Origin: CBDAUN01 sp965214875
Lineage (GTDB): Bacteria; Pseudomonadota; Gammaproteobacteria; Arenicellales; JAJDZL01
Direction of reading: 5' to 3'
Assembly: GCA_965214875.1 (NCBI GenBank)
Contig: OZ243980.1
Span: forward strand, 2,108,001-2,172,000
Length of the DNA stretch: 64,000 nt
Shown piece after piece: positions 35,388 through 45,874 of the stretch. The notes beneath the pieces were generated by a model. That model saw only the letters and a list, made by a program, of their open reading frames with translations. It was not told the DNA's origin and did no database searches. Position 1 is the stretch's first letter. Every line of letters begins with the position of its first letter. Made by a program: the position numbers and the translations under genes.

Positions 35388-36725
35388 TCAACTACGGAGA
35401 AAAGCCTCAAGCGAGTCGTCCATTGCTTTGATCCAAGGTATAGGATACTTAGCCTGCTCATTGCTCGTGATCAACGACTTGTGAGTCTGGTCACGATAGG
35501 TGATGATATCGACATGCTTATGATGCTCCCACTCCATAAAGGTTTGGTTCATGCCTTCAACATCGAATTTCGGGTAGTCGATATCTTTTAAAAGCTCAAG
35601 AATGTAGTCGCCCTGAAACCAGATTTCGTCCTCATAATCCTCTAGCCCGCCTTCGCGCTCAATCCATTTCGCGCTGTGGGCTTCCATGCCCGCTTGCGAC
35701 GGCACAGTGACACGCCCCATGATGATGTCGCGCACAAACCACGCCTGCGCATCGAACATGTTGAAGGTATAGTATTGGTCCTGCATGCCAAGGTAGAAGA
35801 GTTTTGGATTGCCTTCCCAAACAACTCCCTTGTATAAGCCCGGCACCCACATGCGGTTTCCAGTTTCAAGTCGAAGCTCGTTCGATAAAAATGGGAAATG
35901 ATGCAGATAGCCCGTGCACAGAATGATCGCATCGACGCGCTTGCTGGTGCCATCGATGAAGTGCGCGGTCTTGCCCTCCACTTTAGAGAGCAAAGGCACT
36001 TCCTCGATGCTGTCGGGCCAATGAAAGCCAGTGGCTGCAGTCCTGTGGCTGATCGTTACCGACTTGGCGCCATACTTGTGGCATTGCGAGCAAATATCTT
36101 CTCCAGAATAGCTGGTGCCGATGATCAGGACATCTTGCCCTGAGAACTCTCCTGCATCGCGAAAATCGTGCGCATGCAACAAGCGGCCATCATAGGCATC
36201 AAAGCCCTCAAAACTCGGAATGTTGGGTACCGAAAAATGTCCGGTTGCAACCACAACATAGTCGAAATCCTCTGTCAGGATCGAATCGCTCTTCATGTCT
36301 CGCACGCTAACCGCAAACTTTCCGTCGGCATCGCGGCATTCGACCGCATGGACAGCATGGTTGAATTTGCACCAATCCCGAGCGCCAGACTTTGCGGCAC
36401 GACCTTTGATATAGTCGGCCAAGACCGCGCGCGGCGGGAACGACGCAATTGCCTTGCCGAAATGCTCCTCGAACGAGTAGTCGGCAAATTCCAGGCATTC
36501 TTTCGGGCCATTCGACCACAAATACCGGTACATGCTTCCATGCACAGTCTCGCCGAATTCGTCGGTGCCGGTGCGCCAGGTGTAGTTCCACAATCCTCCG
36601 ATATCACCTTGCTTTTCAAAGCAAACCACTTCAGGTATTTCGACACCCTTCGCTTTTGCCGATGCAAAAGCATGCAATTGGGATATGCCGCAGGGGCCTG
36701 CTCCGATTATCGCCACACGAGTCAT
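35388..36725 (-). CDS. tmm: Trimethylamine monooxygenase (flavin-containing)
   Basis: A 445-residue bacterial FMO that oxidises trimethylamine to trimethylamine N-oxide with NADPH and O2, and in characterised homologs can also oxidise dimethylsulfide. FAD motif GAGPCG (residues 8-13), NADPH motif GTSYSG (about 200) and the FMO-type HAHDFRD are present. The stretch SMYRYLWSNGPKE and the ending MDDSLEAFL match the Tmm of marine alphaproteobacteria very closely. The start ATG 36725 follows GGAG with 8-base spacing. The frame is open another 67 codons upstream without sense. It stands alone, without TMAO-degradation genes in view. Confidence 0.92.
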   Translation of the reverse strand: MTRVAIIGAGPCGISQLHAFASAKAKGVEIPEVVCFEKQGDIGGLWNYTWRTGTDEFGETVHGSMYRYLWSNGPKECLEFADYSFEEHFGKAIASFPPRAVLADYIKGRAAKSGARDWCKFNHAVHAVECRDADGKFAVSVRDMKSDSILTEDFDYVVVATGHFSVPNIPSFEGFDAYDGRLLHAHDFRDAGEFSGQDVLIIGTSYSGEDICSQCHKYGAKSVTISHRTAATGFHWPDSIEEVPLLSKVEGKTAHFIDGTSKRVDAIILCTGYLHHFPFLSNELRLETGNRMWVPGLYKGVVWEGNPKLFYLGMQDQYYTFNMFDAQAWFVRDIIMGRVTVPSQAGMEAHSAKWIEREGGLEDYEDEIWFQGDYILELLKDIDYPKFDVEGMNQTFMEWEHHKHVDIITYRDQTHKSLITSNEQAKYPIPWIKAMDDSLEAFLRS

Positions 36726-37217
36726 ACAATCATCTCCAAATAATATTGCTTTGCGCGTTTCTTGATACGAATTAGGACCGCAAAAGTATAGCATGCGAGT
36801 ACATCGGCAACTTGCTCGAAGATCGCGATGGCAATAAAAATCAGCGCCGGTTGTTCTGTCGTATATTTGCGGCATTAGAGTCGCAGTTATGATCTCAAAG
36901 GCCAGGGCCCGAATGCGAGGCATCACAGGACCAACTCGCCAAACTTGAGGCTTGCGACACCGTCATCCATGCAGTTTCCGACATCCGCCTGAGTGTCGAA
37001 AAACTGGCGATCACAGAGGGAATGAAGAAAACGTCGCCCGAAATGCGGATGCGGCATTCTCAAAACACACCCGGTCAGATACAAATGCCATGTATTGGCA
37101 GATTCAATAGAACCGCTTGACAAATAATACATACTATTAGCATGTAATTTAACTAGCGGAGAGATTTCCAAACTTTCCGTTTCCAACCGTTTCACCCAAC
37201 TGAAGGTATTTTGACGT
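36726..37217. other. Divergent intergenic region tmm-znuA
   Basis: About 490 bases without a convincing gene; a 90-residue minus-strand frame at 36923-37195 has no family features. It contains the tmm promoter region (TATACT on the minus strand near 36790) and the znuA regulatory site at 37117-37148. Confidence 0.5.
37117..37148 (+). promoter_or_regulatory. Candidate znuA promoter with overlapping palindrome
   Basis: TTGACA (37117-37122) is followed by an imperfect inverted repeat, AATACATAC ... GCATGTAATT (37126-37148), that would cover the -10 region. A zinc-responsive repressor (Zur) would be expected to bind here, but the sequence does not match a Zur box I can recall with confidence. 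Confidence 0.35.
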
Positions 37218-38402
37218 ATGTTTCATTCATTTCAACCTGCTACAAGAATCAAGGCATTTGCGACCGCGCTTGCGTTCGCCTGCGCTTTACCGTCGCAATA
37301 CGCAAGCGCAATTGAAGTCGTCGCGACAATCAAGCCGTTGCATGCGCTTGCAAGCTCTGTGATGAAGGGAGTCGGCGAACCCCATCTGCTAGTACCAGGA
37401 AACCAGTCTCCCCATACGCACTCTTTGCGTCCTTCCGACGCAAAATTGCTAGAAAACGCCGATATCATCTTTTATATCGACCCGACTCTCGAGACCCCTT
37501 TGATGAAGCCGATCGAGTCTCTTGGGCGAAATGCACATGTGGTTGAACTCGCTAATGCTGAAGGCGTCATGCGGCTTCCCTATCGAGACCCTGACGATTT
37601 CGGTCACGATAAAGATCATCACGATCATGATCACGATGATCATGCCAAGCATGAGTCAGAATCTCATGATGACCACAAGCATGACGACGAACACCACGCT
37701 CATAAGAACGGGCACGGTGGATCCCATGACGACCATGGACACGAGGAAGAACACCATGACCATGGCGACAACCATGCTGCACACAAGGCAGAGTCACATG
37801 ACGAGCATGCTCATAGCGAGGAGGAGCATCACGATGATCATGGCCATGACGAACACGGCCATGAAGGGCATCATCACGGAGAATACGATGCACACGTTTG
37901 GCTTGATCCGCTAAACGCCATCGCCTTAGTTCATGCGATCGCAGAAGAACTATCCGAAGTCGACCCCGTCAACGCCGTAACCTATCGGGACAATGCTGAA
38001 AAAACGGCGGCCAGCTTGAATGATCTGACCGAGATGGTTGCCGAGGCATTAAAGCCGGCACGCAACATTCCGTTCATCGTTTTTCATGATGCCTATTACT
38101 ATTTCGAAAACCGATTCGGACTAACTTCCGCAGGTGCAGCGGTTGTCAATCCGCATACAGCTCCAGGTGTCAAGAGAGTTCGAAAACTACAAAAAATGAT
38201 CCGCGAACGCGATGTTGTATGCGTGTTTGACGAGCCTCAATTCAATAAACAAGTTATCGAAGTAGTCGTCGAAGGCACAACAGCAAGAATCGGCACTGTC
38301 GACCCTTTAGGCTCAATTGTTGAAGATGGACCCGATTTCTACTCCAGACTAATTTGGAGTCTCGCAAATTCTTTCAAGAATTGCCTGCTTAACGAAAGTT
38401 AA
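37218..38402 (+). CDS. znuA: Zinc ABC transporter periplasmic binding protein
   Basis: A 394-residue ZnuA with signal peptide (FATALAFACALPSQYAS) and an extremely His/Asp/Glu-rich insert of about 95 residues, roughly residues 130-225. This loop is a known zinc-sensing or zinc-capturing feature of ZnuA. Fold motifs are PLHALASSVM, PHTHSLRPSD and, after the insert, DAHVWLDPLNA. It is convergent with znuCB. The histidine run produces open shadow frames on both strands. Confidence 0.93.
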   Translation: MFHSFQPATRIKAFATALAFACALPSQYASAIEVVATIKPLHALASSVMKGVGEPHLLVPGNQSPHTHSLRPSDAKLLENADIIFYIDPTLETPLMKPIESLGRNAHVVELANAEGVMRLPYRDPDDFGHDKDHHDHDHDDHAKHESESHDDHKHDDEHHAHKNGHGGSHDDHGHEEEHHDHGDNHAAHKAESHDEHAHSEEEHHDDHGHDEHGHEGHHHGEYDAHVWLDPLNAIALVHAIAEELSEVDPVNAVTYRDNAEKTAASLNDLTEMVAEALKPARNIPFIVFHDAYYYFENRFGLTSAGAAVVNPHTAPGVKRVRKLQKMIRERDVVCVFDEPQFNKQVIEVVVEGTTARIGTVDPLGSIVEDGPDFYSRLIWSLANSFKNCLLNES

Positions 38403-38417
38403 ACAAATTGAAAAAGG

Positions 38418-38462
38418 TCGCGCCCTTGCCAACGTCAGACGCACACCGGCAAGGGCGCGACA
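38418..38462. terminator. Bidirectional terminator between znuA and znuB
   Basis: GTCGCGCCCTTGCC (38418-38431) pairs with GGCAAGGGCGCGAC (38449-38462) over a 17-base loop. On the minus strand the stem is followed directly by CTTTTTC, and on the plus strand a T-run lies at 38474-38479. It sits between the convergent znuA and znuB ends. Confidence 0.75.
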
Positions 38463-38667
38463 ACGATCGCGCTTTTTTGATACCGCTCCATCAGCCGACG
38501 GTTCGGAACTCTTTTCCGGCACAGAGAATCAGACTTGAAATCCAACCGCCCTGGCGCAAGCCTATCGCGACGCCTTCGCCCCATCCTCTTTGACCCGGCT
38601 TAAGCCTTAGCGGATTCCATTCCCGCTTGTTGGGAACGCGGATTTTCGCAACCAAGCGCCAACGGCT

Positions 38668-39474
38668 TCACCGCAAGCGGCGAATGAGCGCAGAAACTGA
38701 GGTGAAGCAAAGGAATTGAATCAAAGCCGCAACCACGATGCTCGGTCCAGCGGGCGTATCAACCTGCAACGACATGGACAACCCGCCAATCACTGCGAGT
38801 GCGCCGAACAACGCAGCGAACACGGCCATTTGTTCCGGCGTTCGGGCAACTTGACGAGCTGTTGCAGCAGGGATAATCAATAATGACACGGCGAGAAGCA
38901 CGCCTACAATCTTGATTGCAATTGCAATGGTGCCAGCGAGCAGGACCATCAGCAAACTACGAATATGAAATGGATTAAGCCCCTCAGATGCAGCAATTTG
39001 ATCGTCCACTGTGAGGCTTATAAAATCGCTCCATTTCCATATCAGAATGCATAAAGCGAAACAGCCTCCTGCGAGAATCAAATAGATGTCAATCCACCGA
39101 ACTGCAATAATGTTGCCCAGCAAGTAATCTAGAATGTCTACTCGAACCCAATACATCAAAGAGATCAGGACCAGTCCAAGCGCCAAAGTCGAGTGCGACA
39201 TTATCCCGAGCGCTGAATCACCTGACAATATGGAGGCGCTGCCGATCCGGGCCAGTATCAAAGCAAGCAAAATACAAACGCTGAATACGCCCACCATTAG
39301 ATTCAATTCAAATAGCAAGCTAAGCGCAATGCCAAGCAACGCAGAATGCGCCATCGCATCACCTAGATAGGCAAACCTCTGCCAAACCACTAAACATCCC
39401 AGCGGTCCAGCAATCGCTGCCAAGCCGACCCCCGCGATGATCGAGCGAAGGAAAAAATCATCCTGAAGCAGCAT
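38668..39474 (-). CDS. znuB: Zinc ABC transporter permease
   Basis: A 268-residue ABC-3 family permease with about eight hydrophobic segments and the family motifs WQRFAYLGDAMAHSALLG and LIIPAATARQ. It works with ZnuC and ZnuA in zinc import. It lies 55 bases downstream of znuC on the minus strand and ends toward the bidirectional terminator. Confidence 0.92.
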   Translation of the reverse strand: MLLQDDFFLRSIIAGVGLAAIAGPLGCLVVWQRFAYLGDAMAHSALLGIALSLLFELNLMVGVFSVCILLALILARIGSASILSGDSALGIMSHSTLALGLVLISLMYWVRVDILDYLLGNIIAVRWIDIYLILAGGCFALCILIWKWSDFISLTVDDQIAASEGLNPFHIRSLLMVLLAGTIAIAIKIVGVLLAVSLLIIPAATARQVARTPEQMAVFAALFGALAVIGGLSMSLQVDTPAGPSIVVAALIQFLCFTSVSALIRRLR

Positions 39475-39529
39475 CGTCTCAGCCGTATTCGCTGAATCTG
39501 CAAACGAACGCGTTCAACTCTTTCGCGCC

Positions 39530-40261
39530 CTAATCATGGCGATGATCATGAGAATGCGCATAGGGCGCATGGGTTCGCAAAGTCCGCTTGCCGAACAAGT
39601 CTAAATAGGCTTCGTTGGATTGGACATCTTCTGGAGAGCCGGTGCAGCAAATATGACCATTAATGCATACCACGATATCGGTCTGAGCCATGACAATGTG
39701 CAAGTCGTGGCAAACCAGCAACACGCCGCAACCGCGGCGATTCCTGACCATTGCTATCTGCTCATACAGTCTCGATTCGCCATGAATATCAAGGCCCTGA
39801 CCTGGTTCGTCAAGGATCAACAAGTCCGGCTTGCGAAGCAGCGCTCTTGCAAACAAAGCCCGCTGGAATTCTCCTCCAGACAATTTCTGAACCGGCGACT
39901 TTGCAAGATGACAAATCCCCAACTCTCCAAGCACTTCGTCAACATCGCGCTTGCTGACGCGCTTGGGCACATTCATCAGCCGCTCGACCGTGATCGGAAG
40001 TGTCGAATCAAATACGACCCGTTGCGGCACATACCCAATTTTGATTCCCTGCATCTTTTCGATGGTGCCTGTATTCGGCTTGACCGTATCGGTCAAAATT
40101 CGTGTAATCGTCGTCTTGCCGGCTCCGTTCGGCCCGATGATCGAAACAATCTCACCTCGACGAATCGTCAGGTCAATGTCTCGCACAATCCAGCGATCAT
40201 GCCGCCGTACGCCGACCGAGCGCATTTTGGCCAATACTTTGTCTTCGCTGTGTTTCATCAA
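39530..40261 (-). CDS. znuC: Zinc ABC transporter ATP-binding protein
   Basis: A 243-residue ATPase with Walker A GPNGAGKT, signature LSGGEFQR, Walker B LLILDEPGQGLD and His switch VCHDLHIV. It ends in a His-rich tail (HAPYAHSHDHRHD) that fits a zinc system. It is upstream of znuB on the minus strand. Confidence 0.93.
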   Translation of the reverse strand: MMKHSEDKVLAKMRSVGVRRHDRWIVRDIDLTIRRGEIVSIIGPNGAGKTTITRILTDTVKPNTGTIEKMQGIKIGYVPQRVVFDSTLPITVERLMNVPKRVSKRDVDEVLGELGICHLAKSPVQKLSGGEFQRALFARALLRKPDLLILDEPGQGLDIHGESRLYEQIAMVRNRRGCGVLLVCHDLHIVMAQTDIVVCINGHICCTGSPEDVQSNEAYLDLFGKRTLRTHAPYAHSHDHRHD

Positions 40262-40403
40262 TCAAGCGGAATCTGCCGCAAATAATTGCACTATCGCCGT
40301 AAATTGACCTTTCCCGCCACTGCGCATTCAAGCAAAAGCAAAGTCGCTCGAATTGCAAAGTTACCTACACTTATGCCTCGGACAACTTTGAGCTTCTTCT
40401 GCG

Positions 40404-41204
40404 CTACCGGCTAGAAGAGACTTTCTCCCGCGTCAAGTAGTAGGCCCCAAGTATCGGCAAAAACGTAACCAGCACGACCACCATTGCCACCACGTTGGTT
40501 ACCGGCCTTTGGCGCGGACGAACCAGCTCTTCCAGCATCCAAATCGGCAGCGTTTGCTGCTGTCCTGCGGTAAATGTCGTGACTATCACCTCGTCAAAAG
40601 AAAGCGCAAACGCAAGCATGCCGCCAGCCAGCAAGGCGGTAGCAAGATTTGGCAGCACAACATACCTAAAGGTTTGAAATCCACTCGCGCCCAGATCGAA
40701 AGACGCTTCAAGCAAAGATCCGGAAAAACGCCTGAATCGCGCTATCGCATTGTTATAGACCACTACCACGCAAAACGTTGCATGGCCCAAAATAATCGTC
40801 CAGGTCGAAAACGGAATGTCGAGTATGTTAAATGCTGAGCGTAGCGAAATGCCGGTAATGATCCCAGGCAGAGCGATCGGCAAAATGACCAGCAACGATA
40901 TCGCTTCTCGCCCAAAGAAGCGAGATCGCGAAACCGCCGCGGCACATAGCGTGCCCAGCACAATCGCGATCATGGTCGAAATCGAAGCGACCTGCAAGGA
41001 CAAGTGCAACGCTTCCCAAACATCAGGACGATTCCAAGTGACTTCAAACCACTTCAGCGTCAGGCCCGGCGGAGGAAACTGATAGCTTTTGTCCTCTGTT
41101 GTGAAGGCATAAACAAAGATCAGCAATATCGGCAAGTGCAAAAACAGCAACCCCCCTGCCGCGGCAGCTTTCAATCCAAACGACGGCTTGCGATCAAAGC
41201 GCAT
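40404..41204 (-). CDS. Polyamine-type ABC transporter permease (PotC/PotI)
   Basis: A 266-residue inner-membrane permease with six or so hydrophobic segments and the EAA-type loop LLEASFDLGASGFQTFRYV. It is the last gene of a four-gene operon (binding protein, ATPase, permease, permease). It overlaps the end of the upstream permease gene by about 10 bases. The substrate is inferred from operon resemblance to pot genes. Confidence 0.88.
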   Translation of the reverse strand: MRFDRKPSFGLKAAAAGGLLFLHLPILLIFVYAFTTEDKSYQFPPPGLTLKWFEVTWNRPDVWEALHLSLQVASISTMIAIVLGTLCAAAVSRSRFFGREAISLLVILPIALPGIITGISLRSAFNILDIPFSTWTIILGHATFCVVVVYNNAIARFRRFSGSLLEASFDLGASGFQTFRYVVLPNLATALLAGGMLAFALSFDEVIVTTFTAGQQQTLPIWMLEELVRPRQRPVTNVVAMVVVLVTFLPILGAYYLTREKVSSSR

Positions 41205-42123
41205 CGAACGCCCCTCGACGCTTGGCCATCCAAAGGTATAAGCCCATCACAACGATCGGCACAACCGCAAATGCCGCAGCCAAAGGAATGTTGCCCGCGG
41301 TGCCTTGATGCGCATAGACCGCCTGTCCAATGAATCGCCGTGAAGAGCCAATGATCTGCGGAACGATAAAGTCGCCCATCGTAAGCGAAAACGTGAAAAT
41401 CGATCCCGCTATCACACCCGGGAGCGCCAGCGGAATTGTAACCAGCCGCAACGTTTGACGCGCTACGGCGCCGAGGTCGTCAGACGCTTCCAACAAACTA
41501 CTTGGAATCCGCTCCAAGGCGGCCTGAATTGGAAGAATCATGAATGGCAGCCACACATACAGCAACACGATGAAGGTGCCGATGTAGCTGACTGCAAGCG
41601 AGTTGCCGCCAATAACCGGAATCGACAATATCGCGCTCAAAAAGAAACTGCCTCCAGTCGCTTCGACGAGCCAGCTGATGATGCCCTCTTTTGCCAAAAT
41701 GAGCTTCCATGCATAGATTTTTACCAGATAGCTGGACCAAAGAGGCAGCATAACGCCAAGATAGAACAGCGCCTTCATCCGCCCGCGAGCATAGCGGGCC
41801 GCATAGTATGCAATCGGAAACGCGATGATAGCCGCGGCCGCGGTCACTGCGCATGCCATCAGTATAGTTCGCAGGATGATGTCATAGTTTGCCGGAATCA
41901 GAAGCTCGCGATAAGTCTTGAGCGTCAGCTCGTAGCGAATCAATCCGGAAAATTCGTCTATCGAAAAGAAGCTTTGCAGCAGCAAGGCAAAAAGCGAACC
42001 GACATAGACAATTCCCAGCCAAAGAAGCGGCGGCAGCAAAAGCACAAAAATTAGCGCGCCTGGATGTCTCCAGAACAAACCTCGCCAGGCGCTATGACCG
42101 CGCGATATCGCTTGGGCTGTCAT
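41194..42123 (-). CDS. Polyamine-type ABC transporter permease (PotB/PotH)
   Basis: Starting at ATG 42123 (MTAQAISRGHS), the protein has 309 residues with several hydrophobic segments and the EAA-type loop SLLEASDDLGAVARQT. The start overlaps the ATPase stop in an ATGA arrangement, which supports it over the longer frame. It forms the membrane pore with the second permease. Confidence 0.88.
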   Translation of the reverse strand: MTAQAISRGHSAWRGLFWRHPGALIFVLLLPPLLWLGIVYVGSLFALLLQSFFSIDEFSGLIRYELTLKTYRELLIPANYDIILRTILMACAVTAAAAIIAFPIAYYAARYARGRMKALFYLGVMLPLWSSYLVKIYAWKLILAKEGIISWLVEATGGSFFLSAILSIPVIGGNSLAVSYIGTFIVLLYVWLPFMILPIQAALERIPSSLLEASDDLGAVARQTLRLVTIPLALPGVIAGSIFTFSLTMGDFIVPQIIGSSRRFIGQAVYAHQGTAGNIPLAAAFAVVPIVVMGLYLWMAKRRGAFDAL

Positions 42124-43115
42124 TCGTCTTCCATCAAATGCAAGGCATCGGCAGACCAATACACCGACACATTGCTGCCCATCGGCGGCAATAGCGTATC
42201 TGCACCGACCTGCGCGGTGATTTTGCTGCCATCGACAACCCGCACCGCAACACTTTGGGTTGCACCAAAATACCTTGCGGATTGAAGAACCCCGTTCAGC
42301 CTGCCCGCTCCGTGCTCGGCGATCGAGACATGCTCTGGCCGCAAGCTTGACCAATTGGCCAAGCCACCCGATGCAACGCCCAAACTCGGCGACAGAACAT
42401 TGGACGAACCCACGAACTCGGCGACGAAACGCGACCGCGGACGCTGATAGATGTCCTGCGGCGTCCCTACCTGAACAATCTTGCCCTCATTCACGATGGC
42501 AATCTGATCCGACATTGAAAGCGCCTCGTTTTGATCATGCGTGACGAAAATGAACGTGATGCCAAGCGATTGCTGCAATGCCTTCAATTCATCTTGCATT
42601 TGCTCTCGCAGCTTCAAGTCTAGCGCTCCAAGCGGCTCATCAAGCAACAACACACGAGGCTTGTTGATCAAAGCCCGGGCCAAAGCGACACGCTGCCTTT
42701 GACCCCCTGACAGCTGCGCTGGCGCGCGCTGGCCGAATCCGCCGAGCTTAACAAGCTCAAGCATCTCCTCCGCCTCTCTGCGCCGCTCAGATTTGGCGAT
42801 GCCTCGAACCAGCAAGCCGTATGCAACGTTGTCGATCACCTTAAGATGCGGAAAAAGCGCATAATCCTGAAAAACCGTATTGACTGGCCGCTGATTGGGA
42901 GGAATATTGTCGGATCGCACATCGAAAAGTTTGATCTGACCGGATGTCGGGCGATCCATGCCCGAAATCAGCCTCAAGCACGTCGTCTTGCCCGATCCTG
43001 ATGGGCCGAGCATCGCGAAAAACGATCCCTCTTCGATGGATAGGCTGACGTTGTCGACCGCGGCGATCACGTCGAATTTTCGAGTTACCTGGTCAAACTC
43101 AACCGCTGCCGCCAT
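42120..43115 (-). CDS. Polyamine-type ABC transporter ATP-binding protein (PotA/PotG)
   Basis: A 331-residue ATPase with Walker A GPSGSGKT, signature LSGGQRQR, Walker B LLLDEPLGALD and a C-terminal TOBE-like domain of about 90 residues. It overlaps the following permease by 4 bases. Family resemblance is to PotA/PotG. Confidence 0.9.
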   Translation of the reverse strand: MAAAVEFDQVTRKFDVIAAVDNVSLSIEEGSFFAMLGPSGSGKTTCLRLISGMDRPTSGQIKLFDVRSDNIPPNQRPVNTVFQDYALFPHLKVIDNVAYGLLVRGIAKSERRREAEEMLELVKLGGFGQRAPAQLSGGQRQRVALARALINKPRVLLLDEPLGALDLKLREQMQDELKALQQSLGITFIFVTHDQNEALSMSDQIAIVNEGKIVQVGTPQDIYQRPRSRFVAEFVGSSNVLSPSLGVASGGLANWSSLRPEHVSIAEHGAGRLNGVLQSARYFGATQSVAVRVVDGSKITAQVGADTLLPPMGSNVSVYWSADALHLMEDE

Positions 43116-43195
43116 GTCGCTTGCTCGGGCTCAATAGCAACTCTGCCCGACAACAAATGCCGGGCAGAATCATTTGAATTTGTGAACTCAGGCGC

Positions 43196-44350
<1,155 letters not shown>

Positions 44351-44867
44351 GAACAACCCTCCCTTAAATTATGAGACATCGATGTTCGATCGATTGCAAC
44401 CTAGAACATAGATCAATCGAAATTGGCATCGCTTAGTAATGGCAATTAGTTTATCAGATTGCAGGCTCAACGACTTGCATCAAAATGCGGCATCACAGCA
44501 ATGGATTGAAAGTTGATCGCCGCTGCAAGCTGATCCGTCAAATGAGCGCCGGCGATTGCAAAGCAGCTATAGCCCAGCACTTGAACACTTGCGCTTGTGA
44601 TCATTTAAACTCCCGCGAAATGAGCAACGCACCTGTGCCGCCGATACCATATTCCAAGTACAATACACCCCAAGCCTTCGTTAAAAAGCAAGACACATGT
44701 GCCACTGCAAAAGCGGCGCAAAAATGTACCATCTAAACCGTGATTCAACGAACACCCATCCAATCTGGAAAGACAAACATGATGCGTGGCGTATTTTTAA
44801 TTTCATCAGCAACTTACGCTGCAATCGCCTTAACTGGCGGATCAGACTGACCAGACCGCATTGCACA
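44351..44867. other. Intergenic region between the polyamine operon and the fructokinase gene
   Basis: No gene is supported; short frames on the plus strand, including the 5' extension of the kinase frame, lack family features. The promoter of the polyamine operon (CATAAT on the minus strand near 44370) and that of the kinase gene should be here. Confidence 0.5.
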
Positions 44868-45803
44868 ATGTTTCTAGTGTGCGGGGAAGCGCTATTCGAT
44901 GTGTTCATTGATGGCGATAGTGAAAAATCCGACAGGTTGCAACTAGATGCGCGCCCCGGGGGGTCGCCATTCAATGTAGCGGTTGGCATCTCCCGCCTCG
45001 GCGGAAAGGCCGCCCTGCTGACTGGAATTGCAAAAAGCACGATGGGCGAAAGCCTGGTTCATAAGCTTGAACACGAAAAGGTTGCCACAAACTATTTGCA
45101 ACGCATCGGTACACGCACCACGATGAGCTTTGTCGAGGTTGATGAGCACGGGCAGCCCAGCTACGAGTTTTACGGCCTGCCCGCCGTCGACAGCGCCGTA
45201 ACGATAGATCGGCTACCTTCTATCGGCCCTGAGGTTGCCGGACTGCACTTCGGTTCGTATTCGCTCGTGCTTCAGCCGGTCGCCGATGCATTTGCCCACC
45301 TTGCCAGCAACATCAAAGATCGATTCATTTCAATCGACCCCAATGTCCGACTTTCGGTCGCACCCGATCTCGATGTGTGGCGCTCGCGTGTGACGGAATA
45401 TGCAAAGGCGGCGCATCTTGTCAAACTGAGCATGGAAGACATGCAGGCTCTTTATCCAAACACGCCGGCGAGCATCGTTGCAGAAATGTTTCTTGAATCC
45501 GGCGCCCTGCTGGTTGTGATCACCGACGGAAGCAACTCCGTCTCGGCATGGACTCGCCATGAAAAGGCAATGCGCATATCGCCGGCTACGGCTTCAGTTG
45601 TCGATACAGTCGGTGCCGGAGACAGCTTTCAAGCCGCCCTGCTCACAAGGATTTCCGAATTAAGCGATGGTGATCCAAAGCAGACAGTTGAGACGATGGA
45701 TGGCGACACGCTCAAACATTTGCTCACATTCGCAACCAAAGCAGCAAGAGTGACTTGCGGCAGACGCGGCGCTGATCTGCCACGCCGAACCGAACTGCCG
45801 TGA
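44868..45803 (+). CDS. Fructokinase-like PfkB-family sugar kinase
   Basis: From ATG 44868 (MFLVCGEALFDV) the kinase has about 311 residues. It has the PfkB motifs RPGGSPFNVAVGISRLG and DTVGAGDSFQAALL (catalytic Asp in GAGDS). It would phosphorylate fructose made by the mannitol dehydrogenase encoded nearby, as MtlZ/Frk does in polyol operons. The open frame starts earlier, but the earlier codons do not look like protein. It is convergent with the ROK regulator gene. Confidence 0.87.
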   Translation: MFLVCGEALFDVFIDGDSEKSDRLQLDARPGGSPFNVAVGISRLGGKAALLTGIAKSTMGESLVHKLEHEKVATNYLQRIGTRTTMSFVEVDEHGQPSYEFYGLPAVDSAVTIDRLPSIGPEVAGLHFGSYSLVLQPVADAFAHLASNIKDRFISIDPNVRLSVAPDLDVWRSRVTEYAKAAHLVKLSMEDMQALYPNTPASIVAEMFLESGALLVVITDGSNSVSAWTRHEKAMRISPATASVVDTVGAGDSFQAALLTRISELSDGDPKQTVETMDGDTLKHLLTFATKAARVTCGRRGADLPRRTELP

Positions 45804-45874
45804 ATCTCCACATACCTGAAGATGCCGCAACATGCCTACAAATACAGGCATGGCAAATCGGGCTGTGATGGCTA

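Noticed and set aside
37567..37893. His/Arg-rich frames on both strands
   Set aside because: They are shadows of the ZnuA histidine loop, whose codons read as His/Arg/Met-rich in other frames.
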